From NCBI GenBank assembly GCA_001430745.1, contig KQ482041.1, positions 6,459 through 29,164 of the forward strand: DNA of 22,706 nucleotides, given 5' to 3'. The number at the start of each line of letters is the position of its first letter. Position 1 is the first letter of the stretch. The stretch comes from Auxenochlorella pyrenoidosa (lineage: Eukaryota; Chlorophyta; Trebouxiophyceae; Chlorellales; Chlorellaceae). Of the stretch, positions 9,324-18,726 are shown piece by piece. The notes under the pieces are model-generated. The model saw nothing but the letters and a program-made list of their open reading frames with translations. It was not told the origin of the DNA and searched no databases. The translations under genes and the position numbers were made by a program.

Positions 9324-10551
9324 CTAGCCAGCCCCGCCCAGCAGGCAGCAGTTCAGGCACATGGTTCCTAGTGTAGGCAGCGCAAAGTCCGTGAAGAAGT
9401 CAAGCGAGCAGGCGCCGGCAAGGAGCCAGGCCTCCTCTGGCACCTGCCCCTGTGGGCAGTTGTCGCAGTGCTCAGCTAGAAAGGCTTGCCGCTCCCGCAG
9501 CTCAGCCCGGTACGCCAGCCACATGGCCCCAACAAAGCCAAACACCAGCAGGGCAGCCGCCTGGCCCGCCACACAGTGCTGCACGTCGGTGCCGTGTGCT
9601 GTGCTGGCAGCAGGCGAAGCGCCAACGGCGCAGCGGGCAGCCGCTGCCAGCAGCCGCCCCGCCGCTTGCAGCCGGCGCCCGCCGCCGCGGCCCAGCAGCT
9701 CAGCCAGCGTGCGGTAGCCCACGCGCAGGCCCGGGCTGGCGGCGCACAGGCGGCTGTTGCAGGCCAGCAGGATCTGGCACACGGCTGCCTGGCTGACAAA
9801 CTGGACGCGAAAGGGGAGGAAGGAGAAAGCCGTGTACATGTGGGGCCACAGTACGGTGCTGCCCCCCAGCAGGTAGACCAGTGAGGCGGCGGGGCGGATG
9901 CCCTCCACACTGGGGGAGATGTACTGGTGCTGCAGGCAGCCGATGCAGGCCTGCACAACGTCCACAGCGGCAGACGCCCACAGCCAGGCCTCACGCCTGC
10001 AGGGTGGGACCGGCACAGGTTCACAAGCCGGCAGACAGCATGGACCCGACCAGCCGGCCAACGATGCGCCGCCACACGCGTATCTCTCGCTGCTCCCCGT
10101 ATCAGGAGCCACATAACGCGCCTGCGAGGCGCTGGCGTGGGATCAAGCAGCGCCAGCATGGGGACCAGACAGGTGGCCGAGCCCAGCAGCAGGGCAGAGC
10201 AGCCCGCCACAGCGCGCTCCTGCAGGCAGGATGGAGGTGCGGGTGGAAAAGGACAGTTTGCGCCAACTCAACACCGGCGCAAGTGCGGCATTTTGACAGA
10301 GGGATGGGATCAGGGGCCAAGGGCTGTTGGAAGCATGTCTTGTGGGCGCAGGTGCATTGCCCCGGCAGGCGCCCAGCTTCCGCCTGCCTCCCCGAGCACT
10401 CTCCAGGATAGCTTTCTACGGCAGGCGCCACTCCCACCTGCACCAGCGCTCTCAGCGCCATCAGCAGCAGGCAGCCACAGCGGAAGGCGTTGAACTGTAG
10501 TGCCACGCGCCGCCGCCGGGCCGAACGGCCCCTCCGGAACTCCCCCTCCAA
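9324..10551 (-). CDS. Multi-pass membrane protein of unknown function (297 residues)
   Basis: Three exons splice in frame: 10551-10438, 10219-10113 and 9996-9324 (stop TAG at 9324-9326). Junction phases are 0 and 2, with donors GTGGGA and GTGGCT and CTGCAG acceptors. The start Met at 10551 begins MEGEFRRGRSARRRR, a strongly basic cytosolic-type N-terminus with no cleavable signal. About five or six hydrophobic segments follow: CGCLLLMALRAL, AVAGCSALLLGSATCLVPML, AASLVYLLGGSTVLWPHMY, FVSQAAVCQILLAC and AALLVFGFVGAMWLAY, with a Cys-rich end (FALPTLGTMCLNCC). It also contains CDNCP, a Cys pair in a loop. I recognise no family. Hydrophobic pattern and consistent splicing support a real gene; its role is not visible. 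Confidence 0.7.
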
Positions 10552-11070
10552 AGAGCAGTCGCGGAAACTCAGGTCAGGCCATCCCTGCTCAACTCTGCGA
10601 CGGCTCTAGAGTCGGCAGATGATGAGTGGGAGGGACAGTGGCCAGTATGAACGACCGCAGGGCGGGGTAGGACCCAAGCTCAGGGGCAGCGCTGGCGTTG
10701 GGTGGCAGCACGGGCGGGCAGCCATAGGGAACCTTGGGCGGCTCCAGCACAGCAGGGGTGCCTATTCAAACACACTGCCACACCTCCAGGTTCACATCAG
10801 GGAGACTATGAGGAGCCACGGGCAGGCACTTCAGTAGTCTCGTTGCTCCCAAGGTTACACCAAGGTACTTGGGCTGTCAAAGGAGGAAAATCAAATGTGC
10901 TCTTGAGAATGAATGCACCAGGCTAGGCGCCGGCGCTGCGTCTGCTGTGGCTGCAGCTGTGCGGCTCCAACAGCTGCACCGTAGCTGTGCATTTTTGAAC
11001 TCCTTACGGGTACAACATCAAATTGCAGAGAGTACAAGTTGGCGTGTGAGTGCAGGATAAGCGTGCCGAA
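10552..11070. other. Intergenic stretch between divergent genes
   Basis: About 520 bases upstream of the minus-strand membrane-protein start (10551) and of the plus-strand peptidase locus. Short open frames occur, but none has a recognisable motif or consistent splice partners. It probably holds the membrane-protein promoter. Confidence 0.4.
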
Positions 11071-11276
11071 GATGGCTCGAAGAATCCTCGTGGCTTGCAT
11101 CGCTGCTGCGGGACTAGGGCCGCCTGCAGCAGGATTTACACTCACAGAGGAGGCCCCTGGCAGCGGGGGCTCCCGCCGCCGGCCCGCTTGCTCCTCGCCT
11201 GGGCGGCTCGCCACCTGCAGGGCACAGCCAGCCAGCCAACGGGAGCAGACCTCGCCGCTGCCAAACCAGAGCTTGC

Positions 11277-11891
11277 TCAGCACTTCATCTCAGAAGTATG
11301 CAGCTTGAAGCTGGGGTAGAGTGCAGCAAGCTGCTTTGCCGGCTCGTCCACCACCTCCGTGGCCAGGATTGTCTCTTGCTGCGCGCTGCAGCCAGCTGGC
11401 TGCTCCGCTGCTGCCACTAAATTTGAACGCAGCACATTCCCACCCACCTTCCCATCCCGCAGTGGGGCCACACCAGGCTCCCAGTACCGCAAGCCGGGTG
11501 ATTGGCAATACAGTGGAGCGCTGGCTGCGTGACCGGGCCGCATGCGCTGCCAGCGGCCATCAGGCAGGAGGCAGTGCAGGCGGCTGGGCAGTTGCAGGAG
11601 GCGCTGCACTGCACAGGCCTGCGGGCAGGCGAGCACGGCTGGCACATCGAGGTCGTGCCTTCCGCTCGCTTCTTCTGAGGCACCCGCCATCGCTGCATCG
11701 TGCTCACCACCGCCGCCATAGCTGCCTGCTGGCAGCTGCCAGGGAGGGCGGGGGCGGCCTGCTGGGGCAGCAGCTGCATTGGAGATCCGGACACACCAGC
11801 CAAGAGCCATCATCTGGGCCCGGCTCACAGCCCTCAAGCGGCGCTGCTGTTCCTGCTTGGGCACGAATTGGGACATGGCATTGCCCAGCAC
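11277..11891 (-). other. Antisense open frame across the peptidase 5' region (possible alternative gene)
   Basis: A 204-codon minus-strand frame stops at 11277-11279 and is followed by TGTAA (plus TTACA 11136-11140). Its middle is protein-like, for example LRYWEPGVAPLRDGKVGGNV. It overlaps the well-supported HELGH exon, so both cannot be read full length. I recognise no family. Confidence 0.25.
11507..11675 (+). other. Candidate upstream exon of the M48 peptidase (uncertain)
   Basis: A plus frame with coding-like codon use reads HALPAAIRQEAVQAAGQLQE, then ALHCTGLRAGEHGWHIEVVP, resembling the HP..R.V..I...L..A and W.-.-V segments that precede NAF-x-LPGG in OMA1. It shares its frame with the HELGH exon but ends in an in-frame TGA at 11676, with no compatible donor. 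The exon is either broken, or the similarity is fortuitous. Confidence 0.35.
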
Positions 11892-12828
11892 GCGGTGAGC
11901 TCATCTGTGGGAGGCTTGTGCCGCTGTCGGGGCGCGCTGGGGTCCCTGCCAAGCTGCCATCTGACTGGAGCGGCTCACCACGCGCTGCCGTGTGCTTCCA
12001 AATCCGGCAGGCAGAGAAGGTGGTGCATTTTGGCGCCCAGCAGCTGCTGTTCAACTGGAGGCGCCTGCTGGCAGAATGGCGATGGTGGGCAGGAGTCGCA
12101 ATGGGCTTGAGCAGTATGGAGGCTGTTAGGAGCGGCGATGGCAGGACCAGTGGCAGCCCCTTGATGATGCAGTTCGGGTTTGACGCGGAGCTGAAGCTGC
12201 AGTTTGCAGGCAGCCTGCAGCAGCTCAGCTGGTGAGCACGACAGGACTCTTCTTCATTACCACCCGTGGGTGCCGAATTGTGCGGCAATTGATCGGCATC
12301 CGCCAACGTACCTCACCCCTGGTGCCACATGGCTTGGCTCCCCTCTGCTACAGGCAGCACGAGCGGGAGGCAGACGCGCTTGCCTGCCGCCTCATGGCAA
12401 CAGCAGGGGTGCAGCCGCTGCAGTGGACAGATGGCCTGGCGGTGCTGCAGCATGCTGTGGCTGGTGAGCAGCACCCCGTGGGCAAGCGCATGCCTGCAGG
12501 CGGCAGCACGTTCAGAGTGGTGCAGAGGACAGATGAAGCGGAAGAGGAGGAGGAAGATGCATACGATGCGGCAGCCGGGCGAGTGGCCGCCAAGGCAACT
12601 GCCCTGCTGGCTTCTGGCCGCCCAGATGCGGCGCAGCAGCTGCTGGATGGCAGCCTGCGGTGGCCACTGCCGGCCGTCTGGCTCAGCGGCCTAACAGCAG
12701 AGCAGCAAGCAGCGCTGCTTGCCTGCGCTATGCGCACTCACCCGCCGCTTGCCGCACGCACAGCCTGGGTGCAAGATCTTGCAGTTCGTAGCACGAGTGT
12801 TTCAAGTCAAACCCATATGGCTATGTAA
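11831..12828 (+). CDS. M48-family zinc metallopeptidase, OMA1-like (3' exons; 5' part unresolved)
   Basis: Three exons join in frame: 11831-11894, 12011-12231 and 12354-12828 (stop TAA). Donors are GTGAGC and acceptors CAG. The first encodes PQAALLFLLGHELGHGIAQH, with the HExxH zinc and catalytic motif, and continues into AEKVV as in OMA1-type proteases. The third begins with EREADALACRLMATAG, whose Glu supplies the third zinc ligand, and ends with THPPLAARTAWVQDL, the family's usual C-terminal THP...R motif. An acidic insert (DEAEEEEEDAYD) is present. OMA1 relatives cleave inner-membrane proteins in mitochondria or chloroplasts; a location here is inference. The exon before 11831 must end in phase 2. 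GTGCTC at 11699 would fit, but the conserved NAF-x-LPGG strand normally just before HExxH is not visible in any plus frame. TGTAA overlaps the stop (12824-12828). Confidence 0.75.
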
Positions 12829-12914
12829 GGCTCACACTGCGCTGCATTTCTTCTGCTCTGCCGCATAGCAAGTCGGTAGCCAGCACAGCGGCACGGAGCG
12901 GCGGGAGGTCATGC

Positions 12915-14988
12915 ATGGGACAGTCTTGGGCGTTTCGGGTCGTCTTCTCTGGTGCCCCGCCACATCCAATGGCTCAGTTCGACGCTTTTATCAGCGCCGC
13001 GCAGCCGGCCAAGCCAGGAAAACTCTCGTCGCTGAAGGGCAAGGTCTGCGTGGTTGGCGGTGAGCTCCACGCCACTGAGAGATCGAAACATGTGAAGCCG
13101 ACGATAGAGCCGCATCGCCGGATTGCTGCCACCTGATCTGCCGCCGCTCCCGCCGCTGCCGCGACACCCACACGCGCCCCTTGCCAACCACCTGTCTCCT
13201 GGCTGCCACAGGTGGCAGCGGAACAGTGGGCAGCGGCATTGTGCGGCAGCTCTTACTAGAGGGAGCCACAGTGATTGCTCCCTTGCGGCGGCCTGACCAA
13301 GTAGAGCAGCTCAAGGCAGAGTGCTCGGGTGGGTGGCAACCGCTGAGAGGAGTGCTGACCGCTGCCAGCCCCTGCCCTGCCTCGCAGCCCAGTGACTGCT
13401 GTTTGGTAAGCAGCGCTGCAAATAACCATCCAGCTGGCCCCGGCACTCGCACTTGCTGCAGGCGCCCCGCTAGACAGCCTCCTGCCCGTGTGTGTGGGCA
13501 TCAGCAACGAGGAATTTTGCCAGCAGTTTGTCGGCGGCTGCGTGCAGCGGTATGGCCGGATAGACCACGCCGTGGCCTGCTTCGGAGGCTTCTGGGAGGG
13601 CGGTGAGGGGCGTCTGGAGGCCGACGGGGCGTGCTGCTTGGTGCTGGAAGGTGGTGCTGCCTGCGGCTCGTCGCAGCACGTGCATCCTGCAGCCCTAGAG
13701 CTGCAGCAGGGTTGGTGGCCATGCAGGACATGGGCCAGGCTGCGGAGTGCATTGCACTCGGCCCCCTACGCCCAGCGCCCAAGCGACCCCGCCACCCCCT
13801 GCCCCGACCTCCCACCTCCAGGCGCGCTGACCGACCAGTCGGTGGACGAGCTGTACCGCGTGATCGGCGACTGCGCCACCACGCACTTCATCTTCGCCAA
13901 GCACATCCTGCCGGCCATGCGGCAGGAGCCCGGCAGCAGCTTCCTGTTCATCACGGGCGGGGCGGGTGAGCTGCGGTGGCGGCGGCGGCGGCTCTCAGCT
14001 TGGCAGGAGCAGTGGAGCACCCCGCCCACTGCCGTGGTCCCTCTGCCCGTTGCCTTTGCCTGCCAGCTCTGGCTCCTGTTGCCCGCCTCTCCCACCCCCA
14101 GCCCCCCCCCCCTGCCCCCCTGACTCGCCCCACCTCTCTTTTACCTGCAGGCGAGCGCTGCGTCAGCCCAGAGTCTTCTCTCTACACCGTGGCTCAGTCC
14201 ACCCTTTACGGCATCATTGCAGCAGCCCAGGCGCAGGTGCGCCGGTGGCCGGCCATGCAGGGGCCCAGGCGTGGCCGCATTGCCCGCTGCAGGCACTGCA
14301 CAGCATCAGCTATGCGGCGACGGGGCGCAGGCGCAGGCGTGCCTGCGCTGCCGTCTCTGCATGTTGCCTCCCCTAAGCCACGCGTAACACCACACAACGT
14401 TGCTGCGCCCTCTCCCTTGCATCTTGCCTGCAGTATGCCGAGGCTCCCTTCCGCGTGTGCGAGCTGCGGCTGAGCACCTTCTTCAAGCGCCACAGGGAGC
14501 TGCGCAACCAGTCGTACCAGGCAGGGGGCGATGGGGGCATGGCGGAGGCTTGGGTGTGCCATGGGGCCCCCTGTTCCTGCCACCGCACAGGGCAGGCATC
14601 TGCTGCGAGTGCCGTGGGAGAGCGCGCCAGTGCTGGCGCCCTGGATTCTGATCCCACAGCACGCCCACCTCTCATGCCTTGCGCAGGACTGGTACGGCAA
14701 GCGCGTCTACTCCAACCGGAAGGTGAGGGTGGGCGCGGCGCAGGGTGCGTACAGCAGCGGCCATCAGTCTGTAGGGGGCTGTAGGTGGGGCAGGCTGAAA
14801 CATGATCGCAATCATGGCATGGCCAAGTAATGCTCTGTACCATCACCCCGCCCCCCCGCCTCCAACCCCGGGGTGGCCGGCCTGTGCAGGTGGGCAAGCT
14901 GGCGGCCGAGGTGCTGCTGTCGGCGGGGCGCGGGGAGCGCGTGACTGCCACTCCCGAGCGCCTGGAAGGCATCTCCCTCACAGTGTGA
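12915..14988 (+). CDS. Atypical short-chain dehydrogenase/reductase-like NAD(P)-binding protein
   Basis: Eight exons splice in frame to 284 residues: 12915-13059, 13212-13328, 13462-13602, 13822-13965, 14151-14236, 14434-14520, 14687-14722, 14890-14988 (TGA). The start is 12915, or the in-frame Met at 12969, which begins MAQFDAF and may be preferred. The Rossmann fold shows KVCVVGGGSGTVGSGIVRQL (GxxGxxG) and then LLEGATVIAPLRRP, a basic residue after the second strand that suggests NADP(H). IDHAVACFGGFWEG and SSFLFITGGAG are the family's central strands. The catalytic region reads SPESSLYTVAQSTLYG, so Tyr194 is kept but the Lys four residues later is Gln198. Dehydrogenase activity is therefore doubtful, and a binding or regulatory role is possible. 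The intron after exon 6 appears to start with GC. Substrate is unknown. Confidence 0.85.
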
Positions 14989-15004
14989 GCGTGAAATGCC
15001 ATGC

Positions 15005-15009
15005 TGTAA
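15005..15009 (+). terminator. Polyadenylation signal TGTAA for the SDR gene
   Basis: TGTAA starts 17 bases after the TGA at 14986-14988. The implied 3' UTR is very short, so a later cleavage site is also possible. Confidence 0.4.
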
Positions 15010-15507
15010 CACGGCGTGTGCGTCGTCGCTCGGCGCTGTCTTTCTGGAACAGAGATCCAGCACGGCTTGTCTTGCGCCAGTGGTGTCTCTGTTCCCGGTC
15101 CTTATACAAGATTCGATCTTAGCAAGGGCGCCTCCCAGCCCTGCCCGCTGCGCATTTTTGTTAGAGTCCCCAGTGCAAACTGAGTTTTCCCTGCGTATTT
15201 TCGAGGAGGTTTTGCCACCCTGCTCCCTGAAGCATTTTCCCTGCACCCTGCCCCAACTCTGCGTTTTTCCTTCCCTTGTGCCCAGAGCCGAATCCATCCT
15301 TTGCCGCCGCCGTGTTGCGTGCATTCCCTGTGTTTTCAAGGTCTGTCCAGGATGAGCACCGTGTACTTTTTTAAGACAACACGAGTTCAAATGAAGGCAT
15401 GGTGCACAGAGTTGGATTGTGAGCCAAAGCGCTGCCTGCCTTGCTTGCCGTGGCGGGTACTCACGCCGCCTGAGGGGCACACGCTGGGCCACGCCGCGCT
15501 CAGCACG
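15010..15507. other. Convergent intergenic region between the SDR and syntaxin genes
   Basis: About 500 bases between two genes that end towards each other. It should hold the syntaxin 3' UTR. I see no TTACA (minus-strand TGTAA) here, no RNA gene and no strong repeat. The base composition is visibly less GC-rich than the flanking exons. Confidence 0.5.
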
Positions 15508-17024
15508 CTAGCTGTTCCACCAGTCCAGGAACAGCATGCCCAGCGAGGCGACCAGGAAGAAGACGAGCAGGTACTTGCGCGCCGAGCGGTTGGTGCGCAC
15601 CGCCTTGCCCAGCTGCACGTTGGCCGCCGAGATGTGGGCGGTGGCCGCCACCGCCTCGACATACAGCTGCTCTATCTGCTCGCTCTGCTGCGTGATGGCC
15701 GCAGAGAACATCTGGTTGAGGGTGGCAATCTCGCGCACCGTGCGCTCAGCGTGCTGCACCTGCGGCGTGCGCGGGGGCGCGAGAGAGGCGGCAGGCAGAG
15801 AGGGGTGCTGGGCAAGGGGCAGTGCAAGATGGGGCGCCGGGCTGGCCAGCACACTGCCAAACAGTCCACGCTGCAAACAGCGTGGCTTGCAAGTGGGCGA
15901 GGCAACAGCAGCGCACCCCACTCTGCTGCTGCAGCGAGTACGCCCTCAAGCCGCTGGTGCCACTGCTGCGCTGCCCGTGGCTTCCCAATCTGCGCGTCAG
16001 CAGGCAGCAGTTCTGCCCTCGACCCCACTTGCCTGGTCGTTCATGCCCATCAGCTCCTGCTGCAGCGCAGCATTCTCCGCCTGGATCTGCTGCTGCGCCG
16101 CGGCCTGGGGGGCATCCCCCGCTCCGCCTGCTGCCTGCCGCTCCCCTTCTGCCGCTGCCGCTCGCTGCCGCAGCACCGCCTCGTGATGCTGCCCCGTGGT
16201 CTGCGGCAGCGGCGACGCCTCGGGTTCGCGCAGCGGCATGCGGCGCAGCCGCGCAGCTTCCGCCGCCGCCAGCTGCTGGTACCGCAGGCTGCGCAGGCGG
16301 TCAAACAGCCCGGTGGCTGACCGCAGGCGCTCGCTGAGGATCAGCACCTGCCCCTGCCAGTGCGCCAGCTGGTTGGCGTTTGGCTGCGCGCCGCCGCCGG
16401 CGCCGCTGCGCAGCATCTGCTGCAGCGTGTCTATGTTGGCCGAGCAGGAGCGCACGTAGGCGCCCACCTCCTGCTCGATGCGGTCGCGCTCCGACTCTGG
16501 CAGCTTGCCCGCTTGCGCATACTCGCGCTGGTGGTCTCGCAAAAAGGCGCGCAGCGCCGACACATTGTGCGCCTGCGGCAGCGACCACGTGGCGGCGTGT
16601 TGGCGAGGCAGCAATCGAGGCAGTAATGGAGGATGGTAGCGGAGTGCTGCATTATCAACTGGCTAAATGGCAGGCAGGCTTGTGAGACAAGGGCAGGCAG
16701 GCTGCCCGCCAAGGAGCTGCCGCCGCCGCTGCTGCCGCCGCTGCTGCCAAGTGCAGGCCACCTCTAGCCGACTCACCACCTCGACCGCGGCCTTGGTGAA
16801 CGATGTTTTGGCAGCCAGGGAACGCAGTATCTGCCGCTGTCGCAGCTTTGTGAGCTGGTCCTGCAAGGAGGAGGATGGAGGCCGCGATCGTGCGAGTTGG
16901 AGTGCTGCAGACCCTTGTATTCATGCTATTGGTGCGATCTGCGCCGCTGCCTGCTCACCTCTGGCCAGCCCGCCGAGCGGGCCGCCCCTAGAACGGCGTC
17001 CCAGTAGGCTGCCGTCAGATCCAT
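15508..17024 (-). CDS. SYP81: Syntaxin-18 / SYP81 (Ufe1-type) ER Qa-SNARE
   Basis: Four exons splice in frame to 313 residues: 17024-16959, 16860-16777, 16572-16033, 15759-15508. The human protein is about 335. The N-terminus MDLTAAYWDAVLGAA and LTKLRQRQILRSLAAKTSFT match the start of the family. VSALRAFLRDHQREYA, then SERDRIEQEVGAYVRSCSAN, form the regulatory helices. The last exon carries the Qa-SNARE helix (NQMFSAAITQQSEQIEQLY) with the central-layer Gln, and a tail anchor YLLVFFLVASLGMLFLDWWN close to the LDWYS ending of syntaxin-18. The role is fusion of Golgi-derived COPI vesicles with the ER, with Sec20- and Use1-type partners. The intron after exon 3 begins GCAAGT, a GC-AG intron. The start codon lies in a CCATGG palindrome. 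Confidence 0.93.
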
Positions 17025-18726
17025 GGCGCAAGAAGGCAGCAAGGAATGCGATCTGATTGCGACAGATCTGCCAAGGCCTGCATCGGCCGCGCCAAGGCCC
17101 CGCCCCGCTGCGGTTGAGCGCAGCGGCAGCGCTTATTTCCTGCTTGCGATCGAAGACGTTCGCAAGGATGACTTGCGCTCCTTGTACGTGCAGTACAGGC
17201 CGTCACTCAACGGTAGCCACCCCCTGCCTGGCTGGCCCAAGCACAAGCCGGCATGCTAATCCCTGTCGCCAGCACCTGCCGCCGCCAGCTGCGCCGTCTG
17301 GACTCGAGAGGCGATCCTCAGAGGGAGACGCCTCCGCCACGATGCCCGCCGCGCAGTAAACTCCCATTGGTAGGACCCTCTGCGTTGGGCAGCGTAGACC
17401 AGTCACTGCCCATGAGGGGGCCTGGAGGCCGGGGCCAACCCTTGCGACTGCAAGCCAGCAGGCACCTGTTTCCAGCGCCCTGCTGCCAGCCCACAAAAAC
17501 TCCATGCCACATATAATGTGCCGCCATAACCTGAATCCACCATTGCCGCAGAAGATGCCGATGGTGCCCAGTTTCCGGTGCGCAAAGCGGAGCGCACGCC
17601 CAGCAGCTTGTGCTGCAAAATGTCCCCCGGTGACTGTGAGCACAGCCCCTCCACAGCGGCACTGCAGCGTCGGTACCACGCCTCTACACAGCCCCATGCC
17701 CCAGGCATGCGCCCATCCCTGGACTGCATGGGCATGCACCACACAGCAGCTGCACACCCCTTCCAGCCCCTGCGTTCGCCCACCCGCCTGGTGTCCAGCT
17801 CAGCTGTGGTGGGGCAGCGCAGGAAGTCATCCCCCACTCCCCCTCTTGGTATTTTGGGCCCTTCCCCCAGCCAACTTGGCCATCGAGTCGCTGCTGACTT
17901 CAGGCAACAGGAACATGCGCGGCATTGCCACATGCCGTGAGCATGTGTAGGGTGGCCACAATGGCATAAACGGCGTATGCGAGGTTTGAGCACAAGGTGA
18001 TTTATCTGTGCTCCGGTCGGTCTTGAGGAGTGGTGTTTACAATGCAGCATTCCAGTGGCATTGCCGCATGCGTGCGGCGGCGCCCTGGCACTCTGGCGCC
18101 CAAAAGGCGAGGGCAGCAGGCATGGCTGCAAGACCACAATGCCGCCCATGTCGCTGCCTGAGCATTTCTTTTGTCAAATTACTCGTGGGTCTTTCAAACA
18201 GCGACCACCACAGGGCTGCAAGCGCTCCGACGCCTTCGCCACCTGCTTCCTTGAGTAGACCGAGCTGCTCTTGCCAGAAATCCGTCTGTTATACTCTGAG
18301 CAGTCCTCGAGCAAGCGAAGGACCGCCGGTGCGCTAGTGGTGAGACATGTGAACGAGCGGTGGGAGGTAGCGGTCCTGTCTTGCTTCTGCAGGCAGTGTA
18401 GAAGACCGTTTGATCGTATGAAGCAGAAACAATGGTATCGGGCGGCGCAGGGAGCAGCAAACCTCCTGCAGAACCCTGCTTAGACCCGACCGCCTGCTCC
18501 CGACCTCTCCCGCCCTGCTCGCTCAGCACAGAGTCGGAGCACAGCTGCATCAAGCTGAATTGGGCCCGAACGCAGCGCGCGGTGAGTGGCAGGCTGCCTT
18601 GTCTAGCGCCCGCTCGGCGGCTGCCGGCCGCTGGACCTGGTCCGCTACTGCCCACTGCTGACCAGCCCTCTCTTCCCCCCCGCCAAACCTGTGCTTGCCC
18701 TGCTCACCATTGCTTGCAGGCCCATC
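17025..18726. other. Long region without a recognised gene between divergent genes
   Basis: About 1.7 kb between the syntaxin start (17024, minus) and the F-box/LRR start (18727, plus). Open frames of up to about 250 codons exist on the minus strand (17203-18149), but their frames conflict and no family motif is visible. A TTACA at 18037-18041 could be a minus-strand poly(A) signal. A short plus frame at 18310-18390 vaguely resembles the first strand of a Nudix domain (RTAGALVVRHVNERWEVAVL) without its Nudix box. A GTGAGT donor at 18582 with a CAG acceptor at 18717-18719 probably forms a 5' UTR intron of the F-box/LRR gene. Confidence 0.45.

Noticed and set aside
17023..17259. Plus-strand open frame starting within the same CCATGG as the syntaxin start codon
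   Set aside because: It sits in the syntaxin 5' flank, has no motif, and shares its ATG only because the palindrome reads ATG on both strands.
17403..18149. Possible minus-strand gene; GDILQHKLL briefly suggested an Mpv17-type protein
   Set aside because: The spacing from the preceding Tyr/Arg motif is wrong, the rest of the family pattern is missing, and an acceptor-like TTTTGCAG falls inside the match.
18271..18483. Short plus frame with a Nudix-like first strand (RTAGALVVRHVNERWEVAVL)
   Set aside because: No Nudix box (GX5EX7REUXEEXGU) follows in any frame nearby; kept only as a remark on the gap.
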